NCBI RefSeq assembly: GCF_013044505.1
Contig: NZ_JABERD010000067.1
Coordinates: 1 to 46,708 of the forward strand
Reading direction: 5' to 3'
Length of the DNA stretch: 46,708 nucleotides
Source of the DNA: Streptomyces sp. S3(2020)
GTDB lineage: Bacteria > Actinomycetota > Actinomycetes > Streptomycetales > Streptomycetaceae
Part shown: positions 40,557-46,708 of the stretch, piece by piece
Layout of the letters: every line of letters starts with the position of its first letter
Position numbering within the stretch: position 1 is the stretch's first letter
Made by a program: the position numbers and the translations under genes
The notes under the pieces: model-generated
What the model was told of the DNA's origin: nothing
Seen by the model: the letters and a program-made list of their open reading frames with translations, nothing else
Databases searched by the model: none

Positions 40557-41643
40557 CCGCGGCAAACCGCGCGGTGTGCCCAGCGACGCCGCCGACAACC
40601 TTCTGCCCACCGGTGTCCGGCGCGCCGCCAGCCCCTCGGGCGGTCGCACGCGCGCGGAGCGACGCAAGCTCCAGCGCAAGGTCAAGCGGCGCCGCAGGCG
40701 CTCCGCGGCCAAGGAGATACCGCTCCTCGTCGGCGTCGCTGTGCTGATAGCCCTGGTGCTGAAGACCTTCCTCGTGCAGGCCTTCGTGATCCCGTCCGGC
40801 TCCATGGAGCAGACGATCCAGATCGGCGACCGGGTACTGGTCGACAAGTTCACCCCGTGGTTCGGCTCCAAGCCGCAGCGCGGGGACGTCGTGGTCTTCA
40901 AGGACCCGGGCGGCTGGCTCCAGGACGAGCAGACGACGACGAAGAAGGAAGACCCCGTCGTCATCAAGCAGATCAAGGAAGGGCTCACCTTCATCGGCCT
41001 GCTGCCGTCCGACAACGAGAAGGACCTCATCAAGCGGGTCGTCGGCGTCGGCGGTGACAAGGTCAAGTGTTGTGACACGGAAGGGCGGGTCACCGTCAAC
41101 GGCGTCCCGCTCACCGAGGGGGACTACCTCTATCCCGGCAACGCCCCGTCCACGCAGGAGTTCGACATCACCGTGCCGCAGGGGCGGTTGTGGGTGATGG
41201 GCGACCACCGCGCCAACTCCGCGGACTCCCGCGCACATCAGAACACCGACTACGGCGGTACGGTCTCCGAGGACTCGGTGGTGGGACGGGCGCGGGTCAT
41301 CGCCTGGCCCTTCGGTCACTGGAACAGCCTCGACGAGCCGAAAACATACTCATCCATTACCGACTCGGCCGCCGGGTCGACTGCGGCTCCCCAACTGTCG
41401 CATAGGGTTGCCTCCGACGATCCGAACGGAACGATCCAGCTCCCGAGCCCTGCGGAACTCCCGCTCGTTATGGGAGTGGTGGGCCTGCGCCGCGTATGGG
41501 GCAGGCGGCGGCACAGAGTAAGGAGTTGGCGTGGGGGATGTGGCGGTTGGTGCACGGTCCGGGCACGACGGCGAGGAGCACCGCGGACGCCCCGTGGACG
41601 CGGCCGACCCGGCCACGGACGACGTCGTGACCTCCGGGAGTGA
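40549..41643 (+). CDS. sipX: Type I signal peptidase SipX, with C-terminal extension overlapping sipY
   Basis: A 364-residue signal peptidase. An N-terminal Arg/Lys-rich region (TRAERRKLQRKVKRRRRRS) leads to a membrane segment (about 57-80), catalytic Ser85 (IPSGSMEQTIQIGDRV) and Lys162 (DLIKRVVGVGGD), then MGDHRANSADSRAH. After a Pro/Ser linker come LPLVMGVVGLRRVWG and a very basic Arg/Gly tail. The last 113 bases run out of frame into sipY, whose ribosome site (AAGGAG, 41519-41524) lies inside sipX. The tail composition looks non-functional, so an ancestral stop may have been lost. ATG 40549 overlaps sipW. Confidence 0.9.
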   Translation: MGNRGKPRGVPSDAADNLLPTGVRRAASPSGGRTRAERRKLQRKVKRRRRRSAAKEIPLLVGVAVLIALVLKTFLVQAFVIPSGSMEQTIQIGDRVLVDKFTPWFGSKPQRGDVVVFKDPGGWLQDEQTTTKKEDPVVIKQIKEGLTFIGLLPSDNEKDLIKRVVGVGGDKVKCCDTEGRVTVNGVPLTEGDYLYPGNAPSTQEFDITVPQGRLWVMGDHRANSADSRAHQNTDYGGTVSEDSVVGRARVIAWPFGHWNSLDEPKTYSSITDSAAGSTAAPQLSHRVASDDPNGTIQLPSPAELPLVMGVVGLRRVWGRRRHRVRSWRGGCGGWCTVRARRRGAPRTPRGRGRPGHGRRRDLRE

Positions 41644-42490
41644 CTCCACGGCGGACGAGCGGACACAGCCCGGGGACGACGGGCCGGGCGACGCGGCCCC
41701 CAAGCAGAAGAACCAGCGCTCCTTCTGGAAGGAGCTGCCGATCCTGATCGGTATCGCGCTCGTCCTGGCGCTGCTGATCAAGACGTTCCTGGTGCAGGCG
41801 TTCTCGATCCCCTCGGACTCGATGCAGAACACCCTCCAGCAGGGTGACCGCGTCCTGGTCGACAAGCTCACCCCGTGGTTCGGCTCCGAGCCCGAGCGCG
41901 GCGAGGTCGTCGTCTTCCACGACCCCTCGACGTGGCTGGCGGGCGAGCCGACCGCCGACCCGAACGCGATCCAGACGTTCCTCAGCTGGATCGGCCTGAT
42001 GCCGTCCGCCGAGGAGAAGGACCTCATCAAGCGCGTCATCGGCGTCGGCGGCGACACGGTCGAGTGCAAGGGCACCGGCCCGGTGAAGGTCAACGGCAAG
42101 GCGCTGAGCGAGTCGTCGTACGTCTACCCGGGCAACACCCCGTGCACGGTCGACGACATCGGCGGCCAGTTCAAGGTCAAGGTGCCCGAGGGCTACATCT
42201 GGGTCATGGGCGACCACCGCCAGAACTCGCGTGACTCGCGGTACAACCAGGACGACAAGTACCACGGCATGGTCCCGGTCGACGAGGTCGTCGGACGCGC
42301 CATCGTGAAGGCCTGGCCGATCAACCGCTGGGGCACGCTGCCGGTCCCGGACACCTTCGACCAGGATCTGAGCACTCAGTCCGCCGCCTCCACCGCCCTG
42401 TCGGTGGCCCCGCAGGGCCTCGTGCTCGCGGGTGCGGTGCCGGTGGTGCTGTGGCGTCGGCGCAGGATCGCGCCGGTCGAGACCCGCTGA
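41531..42490 (+). CDS. sipY: Type I signal peptidase SipY
   Basis: A 319-residue signal peptidase with a 65-residue acidic N-terminal extension, a membrane segment (about 68-89), catalytic Ser97 (IPSDSMQNTLQQGDRV) and Lys167 (DLIKRVIGVGGD), and MGDHRQNSRDSRYN. A C-terminal hydrophobic stretch (SVAPQGLVLAGAVPVVLW) followed by RRRR gives a second membrane segment, a feature of most Streptomyces sip products. GTG 41531 follows AAGGAG. In S. lividans SipY is reported as the major signal peptidase, from memory. Confidence 0.93.
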   Translation: MGDVAVGARSGHDGEEHRGRPVDAADPATDDVVTSGSDSTADERTQPGDDGPGDAAPKQKNQRSFWKELPILIGIALVLALLIKTFLVQAFSIPSDSMQNTLQQGDRVLVDKLTPWFGSEPERGEVVVFHDPSTWLAGEPTADPNAIQTFLSWIGLMPSAEEKDLIKRVIGVGGDTVECKGTGPVKVNGKALSESSYVYPGNTPCTVDDIGGQFKVKVPEGYIWVMGDHRQNSRDSRYNQDDKYHGMVPVDEVVGRAIVKAWPINRWGTLPVPDTFDQDLSTQSAASTALSVAPQGLVLAGAVPVVLWRRRRIAPVETR

Positions 42491-42584
42491 CCGGTTGACC
42501 TAGGGAAACCTTTACGGAGCGGTTGACCTTCGTCGCTGGTGAGGGGCTGACCGTGTCCGGTACCGCCGGGTAGGGTGCGGACCC

Positions 42585-43364
42585 ATGGGTGGCGAGAGCA
42601 CGACACGTACGGCCCCGCGCAGCGGCGGCACGAACACAGGCCCGGTGGGCAGCCGGACCGGACATCGACTGTCCGGGCTGGCCGTCGCGCTGGGCCTTGT
42701 GCTGTTCCTCGGCGGGTTCGCCTGGGGAGCGGTGGTATACCGGCCGTACACCGTGCCCACCAGCTCGATGGCGCCCACCATCGACGCCGGCGAACGGGTG
42801 CTGGCCCAGCGCGTCGACGGCGGTGAGATACGCCGGGGCGATGTCGTCGTCTTCACCGACAAGACCTGGGTGTCCAACGCCCCCGTGGTCAAGCGCGTGG
42901 TCGCGGTCGGCGGCGACACGGTCGCCTGCTGCACCGACGGCAAGCTGACCGTCAACGGCAAGCAGATCGACGAGCCCTATCTGCCCGCGGGCAGCGCGGC
43001 CGAGTGGAAGACCATCCCGTCCGTGACGGTCCCCGAGGGGCGGCTGTTCCTGCTGGGTGACGAACGGCAGGGCTCCCTGGACTCCAGCGCCCACCTGACG
43101 GACGCCGCCAGCGGCACGGTCGCGCGGTCCGCCGTGACGGGCCGCGTGGACGCCGTCGTATGGCCGATGGACGGCATGCTGAAGCAGCCGACCGGCTTCG
43201 AGAAGCTCGGTGCGCTCTCCTCGCCGGGCCCGCTGCGGACGATCACGATCCTGATCGTGGCCGGTGCGGCGCTCGTCCTCGGCGGCGGCGCCTACGGCCC
43301 GGTCGCCAAGCTGCTGGGCCGCGGCAGGTCCCGGACCCGGACGGAGCCCGTGGGTGCGCGCTGA
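42585..43364 (+). CDS. sipZ: Type I signal peptidase SipZ
   Basis: A 259-residue signal peptidase, the most divergent of the four. Membrane segment about 29-51 (LSGLAVALGLVLFLGGFAWG), catalytic Ser61 (VPTSSMAPTIDAGERV) and Lys103 (VVKRVVAVGGD). Box E is LGDERQGSLDSS, with Glu in place of the His found in the other three. A C-terminal membrane segment (TITILIVAGAALVLGGG) is followed by a basic tail. The last 11 bases overlap the NUDIX gene. The gap of 94 bases before it may contain its own promoter. Confidence 0.92.
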   Translation: MGGESTTRTAPRSGGTNTGPVGSRTGHRLSGLAVALGLVLFLGGFAWGAVVYRPYTVPTSSMAPTIDAGERVLAQRVDGGEIRRGDVVVFTDKTWVSNAPVVKRVVAVGGDTVACCTDGKLTVNGKQIDEPYLPAGSAAEWKTIPSVTVPEGRLFLLGDERQGSLDSSAHLTDAASGTVARSAVTGRVDAVVWPMDGMLKQPTGFEKLGALSSPGPLRTITILIVAGAALVLGGGAYGPVAKLLGRGRSRTRTEPVGAR

Positions 43365-43878
43365 GGCTTCGGCGGACACCTACGAGGGCGGATTGCGCAA
43401 GGTCGCCAGGGTGGTGCTCCTCGACCCGGACGACCGCATCCTCCTGCTGCACGGCCATGAGCCGGACGATCCGGCGAACGACTGGTGGTTCACCCCGGGC
43501 GGCGGCATCGAGGGCGACGAGACCCGTGAACAGGCCGCTCTGCGGGAACTCGTGGAGGAGACCGGCATCACCGAGGTGGAGCTCGGGCCGGTGCTGTGGC
43601 GACGGATGTGCTCCTTCCCGTTCGCGGGCCGCCGATGGGACCAGGACGAGTGGTACTACCTGGCGCGGACGGCCCATACGTCGGATGAGGTGCCCGGGGC
43701 CGTGGCGCTGACGGAGCTGGAGCGGCGCAGTGTCGCCGGAGCGCGCTGGTGGACGTGTCAGGAACTGACCCGGGCACATGAGACGGTGTATCCGACCAGA
43801 CTCGCCGAGCTGCTCCGCAGGCTGCTCGACGAAGGTCCCCCGGCCGGGCCCGTGACCCTCGACCCCGAAATCGTCTAG
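43354..43878 (+). CDS. NUDIX hydrolase
   Basis: A 174-residue pyrophosphohydrolase with the NUDIX box GGGIEGDETREQAALRELVEETGI (Gx5Ex7REUxEExGI; catalytic REL-EE present), preceded by RVVLLDPDDRILLLHGHE and WWFTPGG. The substrate is unknown: a nucleoside diphosphate derivative, CoA or NAD-type ligand. The start at GTG 43354 has GGAG at 43342-43345 and overlaps sipZ by 11 bases. It is conserved after sipZ in Streptomyces. Confidence 0.9.
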   Translation: MRAEASADTYEGGLRKVARVVLLDPDDRILLLHGHEPDDPANDWWFTPGGGIEGDETREQAALRELVEETGITEVELGPVLWRRMCSFPFAGRRWDQDEWYYLARTAHTSDEVPGAVALTELERRSVAGARWWTCQELTRAHETVYPTRLAELLRRLLDEGPPAGPVTLDPEIV

Positions 43879-43934
43879 GGGCTGACGGGACTGGCGCACA
43901 ATGGTGGGACCGCACGGCTGAAGGGGAACATGCC

Positions 43935-44243
43935 ATGAGCGCCGAGGACCTCGAGAAGTACGAGACCGAGATGGAGCTGAAGCTCTATCGGGAGTACCGC
44001 GATGTCGTCGGTCTGTTCAAGTACGTGATCGAGACCGAGCGGCGCTTCTATCTGACCAATGACTACGAGATGCAGGTGCACTCGGTTCAGGGTGAGGTGT
44101 TCTTCGAGGTGTCGATGGCGGATGCGTGGGTGTGGGACATGTATCGGCCGGCTCGGTTCGTGAAGCAGGTGCGGGTGCTCACGTTCAAGGACGTGAACAT
44201 CGAGGAGCTCAACAAGAGTGATCTGGAGCTTCCGGGCAGCTGA
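43935..44243 (+). CDS. DUF2469 actinobacterial protein
   Basis: A 102-residue protein (MSAEDLEKYETEMELKLYRE onward) with strongly conserved aromatic and acidic residues (YVIETERRFYLTNDYE, FEVSMADAWVWDMYRP, VKQVRVLTFKDVNIEELNKS). It belongs to the actinobacteria-specific DUF2469 family found between the signal peptidase region and yraN. No enzymatic motif or membrane segment; function unknown. AGGGGAAC precedes the ATG. The upstream CACAATGG at 43898-43905 resembles the element before rpsP. Confidence 0.92.
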   Translation: MSAEDLEKYETEMELKLYREYRDVVGLFKYVIETERRFYLTNDYEMQVHSVQGEVFFEVSMADAWVWDMYRPARFVKQVRVLTFKDVNIEELNKSDLELPGS

Positions 44244-44270
44244 CGTTGCCTGACGTCGCCTGACGTTGCC
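44241..44270 (+). repeat. Three tandem 10-base units over the DUF2469 stop codon
   Basis: TGACGTTGCC, TGACGTCGCC and TGACGTTGCC follow each other without a gap; the first includes the TGA stop of the DUF2469 gene. The units are one helical turn apart and share TGACGT. Either a slippage product or a phased binding site. Confidence 0.7.
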
Positions 44271-44303
44271 CCGTGGGGGTGACGGAGTTTTCCACAATCG
44301 TCG

Positions 44304-44336
44304 GACGGCCCACCAAGATCAACTTGGTGGGCCGTC
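44304..44336. terminator. 14-bp perfect hairpin before yraN
   Basis: GACGGCCCACCAAG (44304-44317), loop ATCAA, CTTGGTGGGCCGTC (44323-44336). It probably ends the upstream transcript; the yraN start codon is 34 bases further on. Confidence 0.85.
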
Positions 44337-44370
44337 ATGCGTGACGGTTGGCGCCGGAGGTGGTGCCGAC

Positions 44371-44742
44371 ATGAACACGCATCAGGCACGCAGTGCACTG
44401 GGAAGGTACGGCGAGACGCTGGCCGCGCGGCGGCTGGCCCAGGCCGGGATGACGGTCCTGGAGCGCAACTGGCGCTGTGGCAGGACGGGCGAGATCGACA
44501 TCGTGGCGCGGGACGGGGACGTCCTGGTCGTCTGCGAGGTCAAGACACGGCGGACGGGTGCCTTCGAGCATCCGATGGCCGCCGTGACCCCTGAGAAGGC
44601 GGAGCGGCTGCGAGGTCTCGCCGCCTGCTGGATCCACGCCCACGGAGGAGCGCCGCCGGGCGGTGTCCGCATCGACCTGGTGGGCGTCGTCCTGCCGAGC
44701 CGCGGCGCACCCGTCGTCGAGCACGCGCGAGGGGTGGCCTGA
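44371..44742 (+). CDS. yraN: YraN/UPF0102 endonuclease-fold protein
   Basis: A 123-residue protein of the UPF0102 family with the restriction-endonuclease-like core: GRYGETLAARRLAQAGMTVLERNWR, GEIDIVARDGDVLVVCEVKTRR (the D-x(n)-E-x-K nuclease pattern) and HPMAAVTPEKAERLR. No biochemical activity is firmly assigned; a DNA-processing role is suggested by its constant place before comM and dprA. GGAGG at 44355-44359 precedes ATG 44371. It ends one base before the comM start. Confidence 0.92.
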   Translation: MNTHQARSALGRYGETLAARRLAQAGMTVLERNWRCGRTGEIDIVARDGDVLVVCEVKTRRTGAFEHPMAAVTPEKAERLRGLAACWIHAHGGAPPGGVRIDLVGVVLPSRGAPVVEHARGVA

Positions 44743-44743
44743 C

Positions 44744-46369
44744 ATGGGGTTCGCTCGTACGTGCTCGGTGGCGCTGGTGGGCGTCGAGGGCGTCGTCGTG
44801 GAGGTCCAGGCGGATCTGGAGCCTGGGGTGGCGGCTTTCACGTTGGTGGGGTTGCCGGACAAGAGTCTTACGGAGAGCAAGGACCGGGTTCGGGCGGCGG
44901 TCGTGAACTCGGGCGTGGGGTGGCCGCAGAAGAAGCTGACGGTGGGGCTCAGCCCGGCGTCGGTGCCCAAGGCCGGCTCGGGCTTCGACCTCGCCATCGC
45001 GTGCGCGGTGCTCGGCGCCTCGGAGCGGATCGACCCGCGGGTGCTCGCCGACATCGTGATGATCGGAGAGCTGGGCCTCGACGGACGGGTGCGTCCGGTC
45101 CGGGGCATCCTGCCGGCGGTGCTGGCCGCCGCGGACGCGGGCTACGAGCAGGTCGTCGTGCCGGAGTGCGCCGCCGCCGAGGCCTCGCTGGTGCCCGGTG
45201 TCTCCGTGCTGGGTGTGCGCAGTCTGCGACAGCTCATCGCCATCCTCGCTGACGAGCCGGTCCCCGACGAGGAACCGGACGATCCGGGCCGCCCCGACCC
45301 GCTCATGGCGGGCCTGCGGGTGCCGGGCACCGGCGCGGCCACGGGGATGCACAGCCTGGGGGCCGCGCAGCAGGACCACGGCCATGACCTGGCCGATGTC
45401 GTGGGCCAGCTCTCGGCCCGCACGGCGGTGGAGGTCTCGGCGGCCGGCGGCCACCACCTGTTCCTGGAGGGGCCGCCCGGAGCGGGCAAGACGATGCTCG
45501 CGGAGCGGCTGCCCGCCGTCCTGCCCCGGCTGACCCGTCAGGAGTCGCTGGAGGTCACGGCGGTGCACTCGGTGGCCGGTCTGCTGCCGCCCGGCAAACC
45601 GATGATCGACGTCCCGCCGTACTGCGCCCCGCACCACTCGGCCACCATGCAGGCGCTCGTCGGAGGCGGTCCGAGCATCGCCCGGCCCGGTGCGGTGTCG
45701 CTGTCCCACCGGGGGGTCCTCTTCCTGGACGAGACCCCGGAGTTCAGCAGTCAGGCCCTCGACGCACTGCGGCAGCCCCTGGAGGCGGGCCATGTGGTGA
45801 TCGCCCGCAGCGCGGGTGTCGTGCGGTTCCCGGCGAAGTTCCAGATGGTGCTCGCGGCCAACCCGTGCCCCTGTGGACGCTTCTCGCAGACCGACGACTT
45901 CTGTGAATGCCCGCCCGCGGCGATCCGCAGGTACCAGGCCCGGCTCTCCGGCCCGCTGCTCGACCGGGTCGACCTGCGGGTGGAGGTGGACCGAGTCACC
46001 CGGGCCCAGCTCACCGAGCGCGGCGCCCGGGGCGAGTCGACCGCGGTGGTGGCCGACCGGGTAAGGGCGGCCAGGGAGCGGGCGGCGGCACGCCTCGTCG
46101 GCACCCCGTGGCGGACCAACAGCGAAGTGCCGGGCCGAGAGCTGCGCAGCCGCTGGCACGCGGTACCCGGCGCCATGGACGAGGCCGAGCGCAATCTCGA
46201 ACGCGGCGTCCTGACGGCCCGCGGCCTCGACCGTGTCCTGCGCGTCGCCTGGACCGTCGCCGACCTGCTCGGCCACGACCGCCCCGACGCGACCGACGTC
46301 GCCCTCGCGCTGCAACTGCGCACCGGGGTCCCCAGGGGCGTCCCGATGGCCATCGGAGCACTCACGTGA
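44744..46369 (+). CDS. comM: ComM / YifB-type Mg-chelatase-like AAA+ helicase
   Basis: A 541-residue AAA+ protein. N-terminal Lon-like fold (VGLPDKSLTESKDRVRAAVV, GLSPASVPKAGSGFDLAIA). AAA core with Walker A GPPGAGKT (243-250), Walker B GVLFLDETPEF, and the Cys cluster CPCGRFSQTDDFCECPP. The C-terminal Mg-chelatase domain ends VALALQLRTGVPRG. In naturally competent bacteria ComM is a hexameric branch-migration helicase aiding integration of incoming DNA. Its place between yraN and dprA is typical of Gram-positive genomes. The stop overlaps the dprA GTG (GTGA). Confidence 0.94.
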   Translation: MGFARTCSVALVGVEGVVVEVQADLEPGVAAFTLVGLPDKSLTESKDRVRAAVVNSGVGWPQKKLTVGLSPASVPKAGSGFDLAIACAVLGASERIDPRVLADIVMIGELGLDGRVRPVRGILPAVLAAADAGYEQVVVPECAAAEASLVPGVSVLGVRSLRQLIAILADEPVPDEEPDDPGRPDPLMAGLRVPGTGAATGMHSLGAAQQDHGHDLADVVGQLSARTAVEVSAAGGHHLFLEGPPGAGKTMLAERLPAVLPRLTRQESLEVTAVHSVAGLLPPGKPMIDVPPYCAPHHSATMQALVGGGPSIARPGAVSLSHRGVLFLDETPEFSSQALDALRQPLEAGHVVIARSAGVVRFPAKFQMVLAANPCPCGRFSQTDDFCECPPAAIRRYQARLSGPLLDRVDLRVEVDRVTRAQLTERGARGESTAVVADRVRAARERAAARLVGTPWRTNSEVPGRELRSRWHAVPGAMDEAERNLERGVLTARGLDRVLRVAWTVADLLGHDRPDATDVALALQLRTGVPRGVPMAIGALT

Positions 46370-46540
46370 ACGGAGGCCAGGACCCGGACCGCGAACTCCT
46401 CGCCCGCGTCCTCCTCACCCGTGTCGTCGAGCCCGGTGACGAGGTCGCCGGGCGGTGGGTGCGGGAGTGCGGGGTGGGTGAGGTGGCCCGGTGGTTGCGG
46501 GAAGGGCGGGAGGCCGGGCCGCCGGGGGGCCCTGGGCGCG
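46366..46540 (+). pseudogene. dprA: DprA N-terminal fragment, truncated by the junction
   Basis: GTG 46366 overlaps the comM stop, and the first 50 or so codons (VNGGQDPDRELLARVLLTRV, then VEPGDEVAGRWVRECGVGEV) match the N-terminus of DprA, the RecA-loading DNA-processing protein that normally follows comM. After about 46530 the frame stays open but becomes Pro/Gly/Arg-rich with no DprA similarity, and another frame takes over as an unrelated transporter. The Rossmann core of DprA is therefore missing in this window. It may be a true rearrangement or an assembly chimera. Confidence 0.75.
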
Positions 46541-46708
46541 GGGGAGGCGCTGTTCCGCCTCGGCTCCCTGCTCGGGCGGCGCGCCTGGAACATGGGTTCA
46601 CTGATCGCGTTCCGCATCGTGCAGGGCCTGGGCGGCGGCGCCCTCCAGGGCACGGTCCAGACGCTGGCCGCCGACCTCTACCCCCTGAAGGAACGCCCGA
46701 AGATCCAG
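46541..46708 (+). pseudogene. Internal fragment of an EmrB/QacA-type MFS drug transporter
   Basis: In the frame of 46550 the last 53 codons read LFRLGSLLG, WNMGSLIAFRIVQGLGGG and TVQTLAADLYPLKERPKIQ, running to the window edge. This matches segments 3-4 and the following loop of 14-TM multidrug exporters of Streptomyces, where the stretch is preceded by about 80 residues absent here. There is no start codon or ribosome site. The exact junction with dprA cannot be fixed by eye; it lies about 46530-46575. Confidence 0.75.

Noticed and set aside
1..46708. CRISPR array, insertion sequence, rRNA or tRNA
   Set aside because: No regularly spaced repeats, transposase motifs with terminal inverted repeats, or structural RNA signatures were seen on either strand.

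Overview
The window is high-GC actinobacterial DNA, almost certainly Streptomyces. The evidence is extreme third-position GC, many GTG starts, nsdA, four tandem sip-type signal peptidases, GlnK with an amtB-glnK-glnD cluster, and a gene order that, from memory, follows the S. coelicolor core region running roughly from recG (about SCO5566) to comM/dprA (about SCO5603). Most of it is conserved housekeeping chromosome. No CRISPR array, complete insertion sequence, rRNA or tRNA gene was seen.

Layout. 1-3478 (minus): a TPR protein, cut by the window edge, translationally coupled to an HSP90-family ATPase. 3642-11669 (plus): recG interrupted by an intein, then rsmD, coaD, a DivIVA-like coiled-coil protein, a DUF177 protein, rpmF, rnc and mutM. 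11642-13279 (minus): an HxlR regulator and a membrane-anchored CAP-domain protein. 13453-19726 (plus): acylphosphatase, a 67-residue coiled-coil protein, smc and the glucose permease glcP. 19885-22324 (minus): a flavin-dependent monooxygenase and an NCS1 nucleobase-type permease. 22434-23636: ftsY. 23744-24409 (minus): a Prim-Pol-like protein. 24843-34474 (plus): nsdA, the nitrogen cluster amtB-glnK-glnD behind a GlnR-type site, ffh and an ftsH paralogue. 34517-35374 (minus): a methyltransferase. 35572-36054: a collapsed prolyl-tRNA synthetase pseudogene. 36315-36911: a SprT-like zinc protein. 37178-39792: the ribosome-biogenesis run rpsP-khpA-rimM-trmD-rplS. 39840-46369: sipW-sipX-sipY-sipZ, a NUDIX hydrolase, a DUF2469 protein, yraN and comM. 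46366 to the end: the start of dprA, which stops resembling DprA after about 55 codons and turns into a piece of an EmrB/QacA-type drug transporter.

Functional themes. ffh and ftsY (both SRP GTPases) together with four signal peptidases make this a protein-export neighbourhood. rpmF, rpsP, rplS, rsmD, rimM, trmD and rnc are ribosome assembly and RNA maturation. recG, mutM, smc, comM and dprA handle DNA. amtB, glnK and glnD sense and import ammonium.

The most interesting observation is the 283-residue intein at the RecG Walker A lysine. It starts with Ala instead of Cys/Ser, yet carries the complete Trp-Cys-Thr signature of class 3 inteins, and its LAGLIDADG endonuclease has been shortened internally. 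Other points worth a second look are the proS remnant, a Streptomyces-type interspersed repeat read in frame through the SMC hinge, the dprA/transporter junction at the window end (rearrangement or assembly chimera), a 113-base out-of-frame overlap of sipX with sipY, and a near-perfect 24-base palindrome between the CAP gene and acyP.
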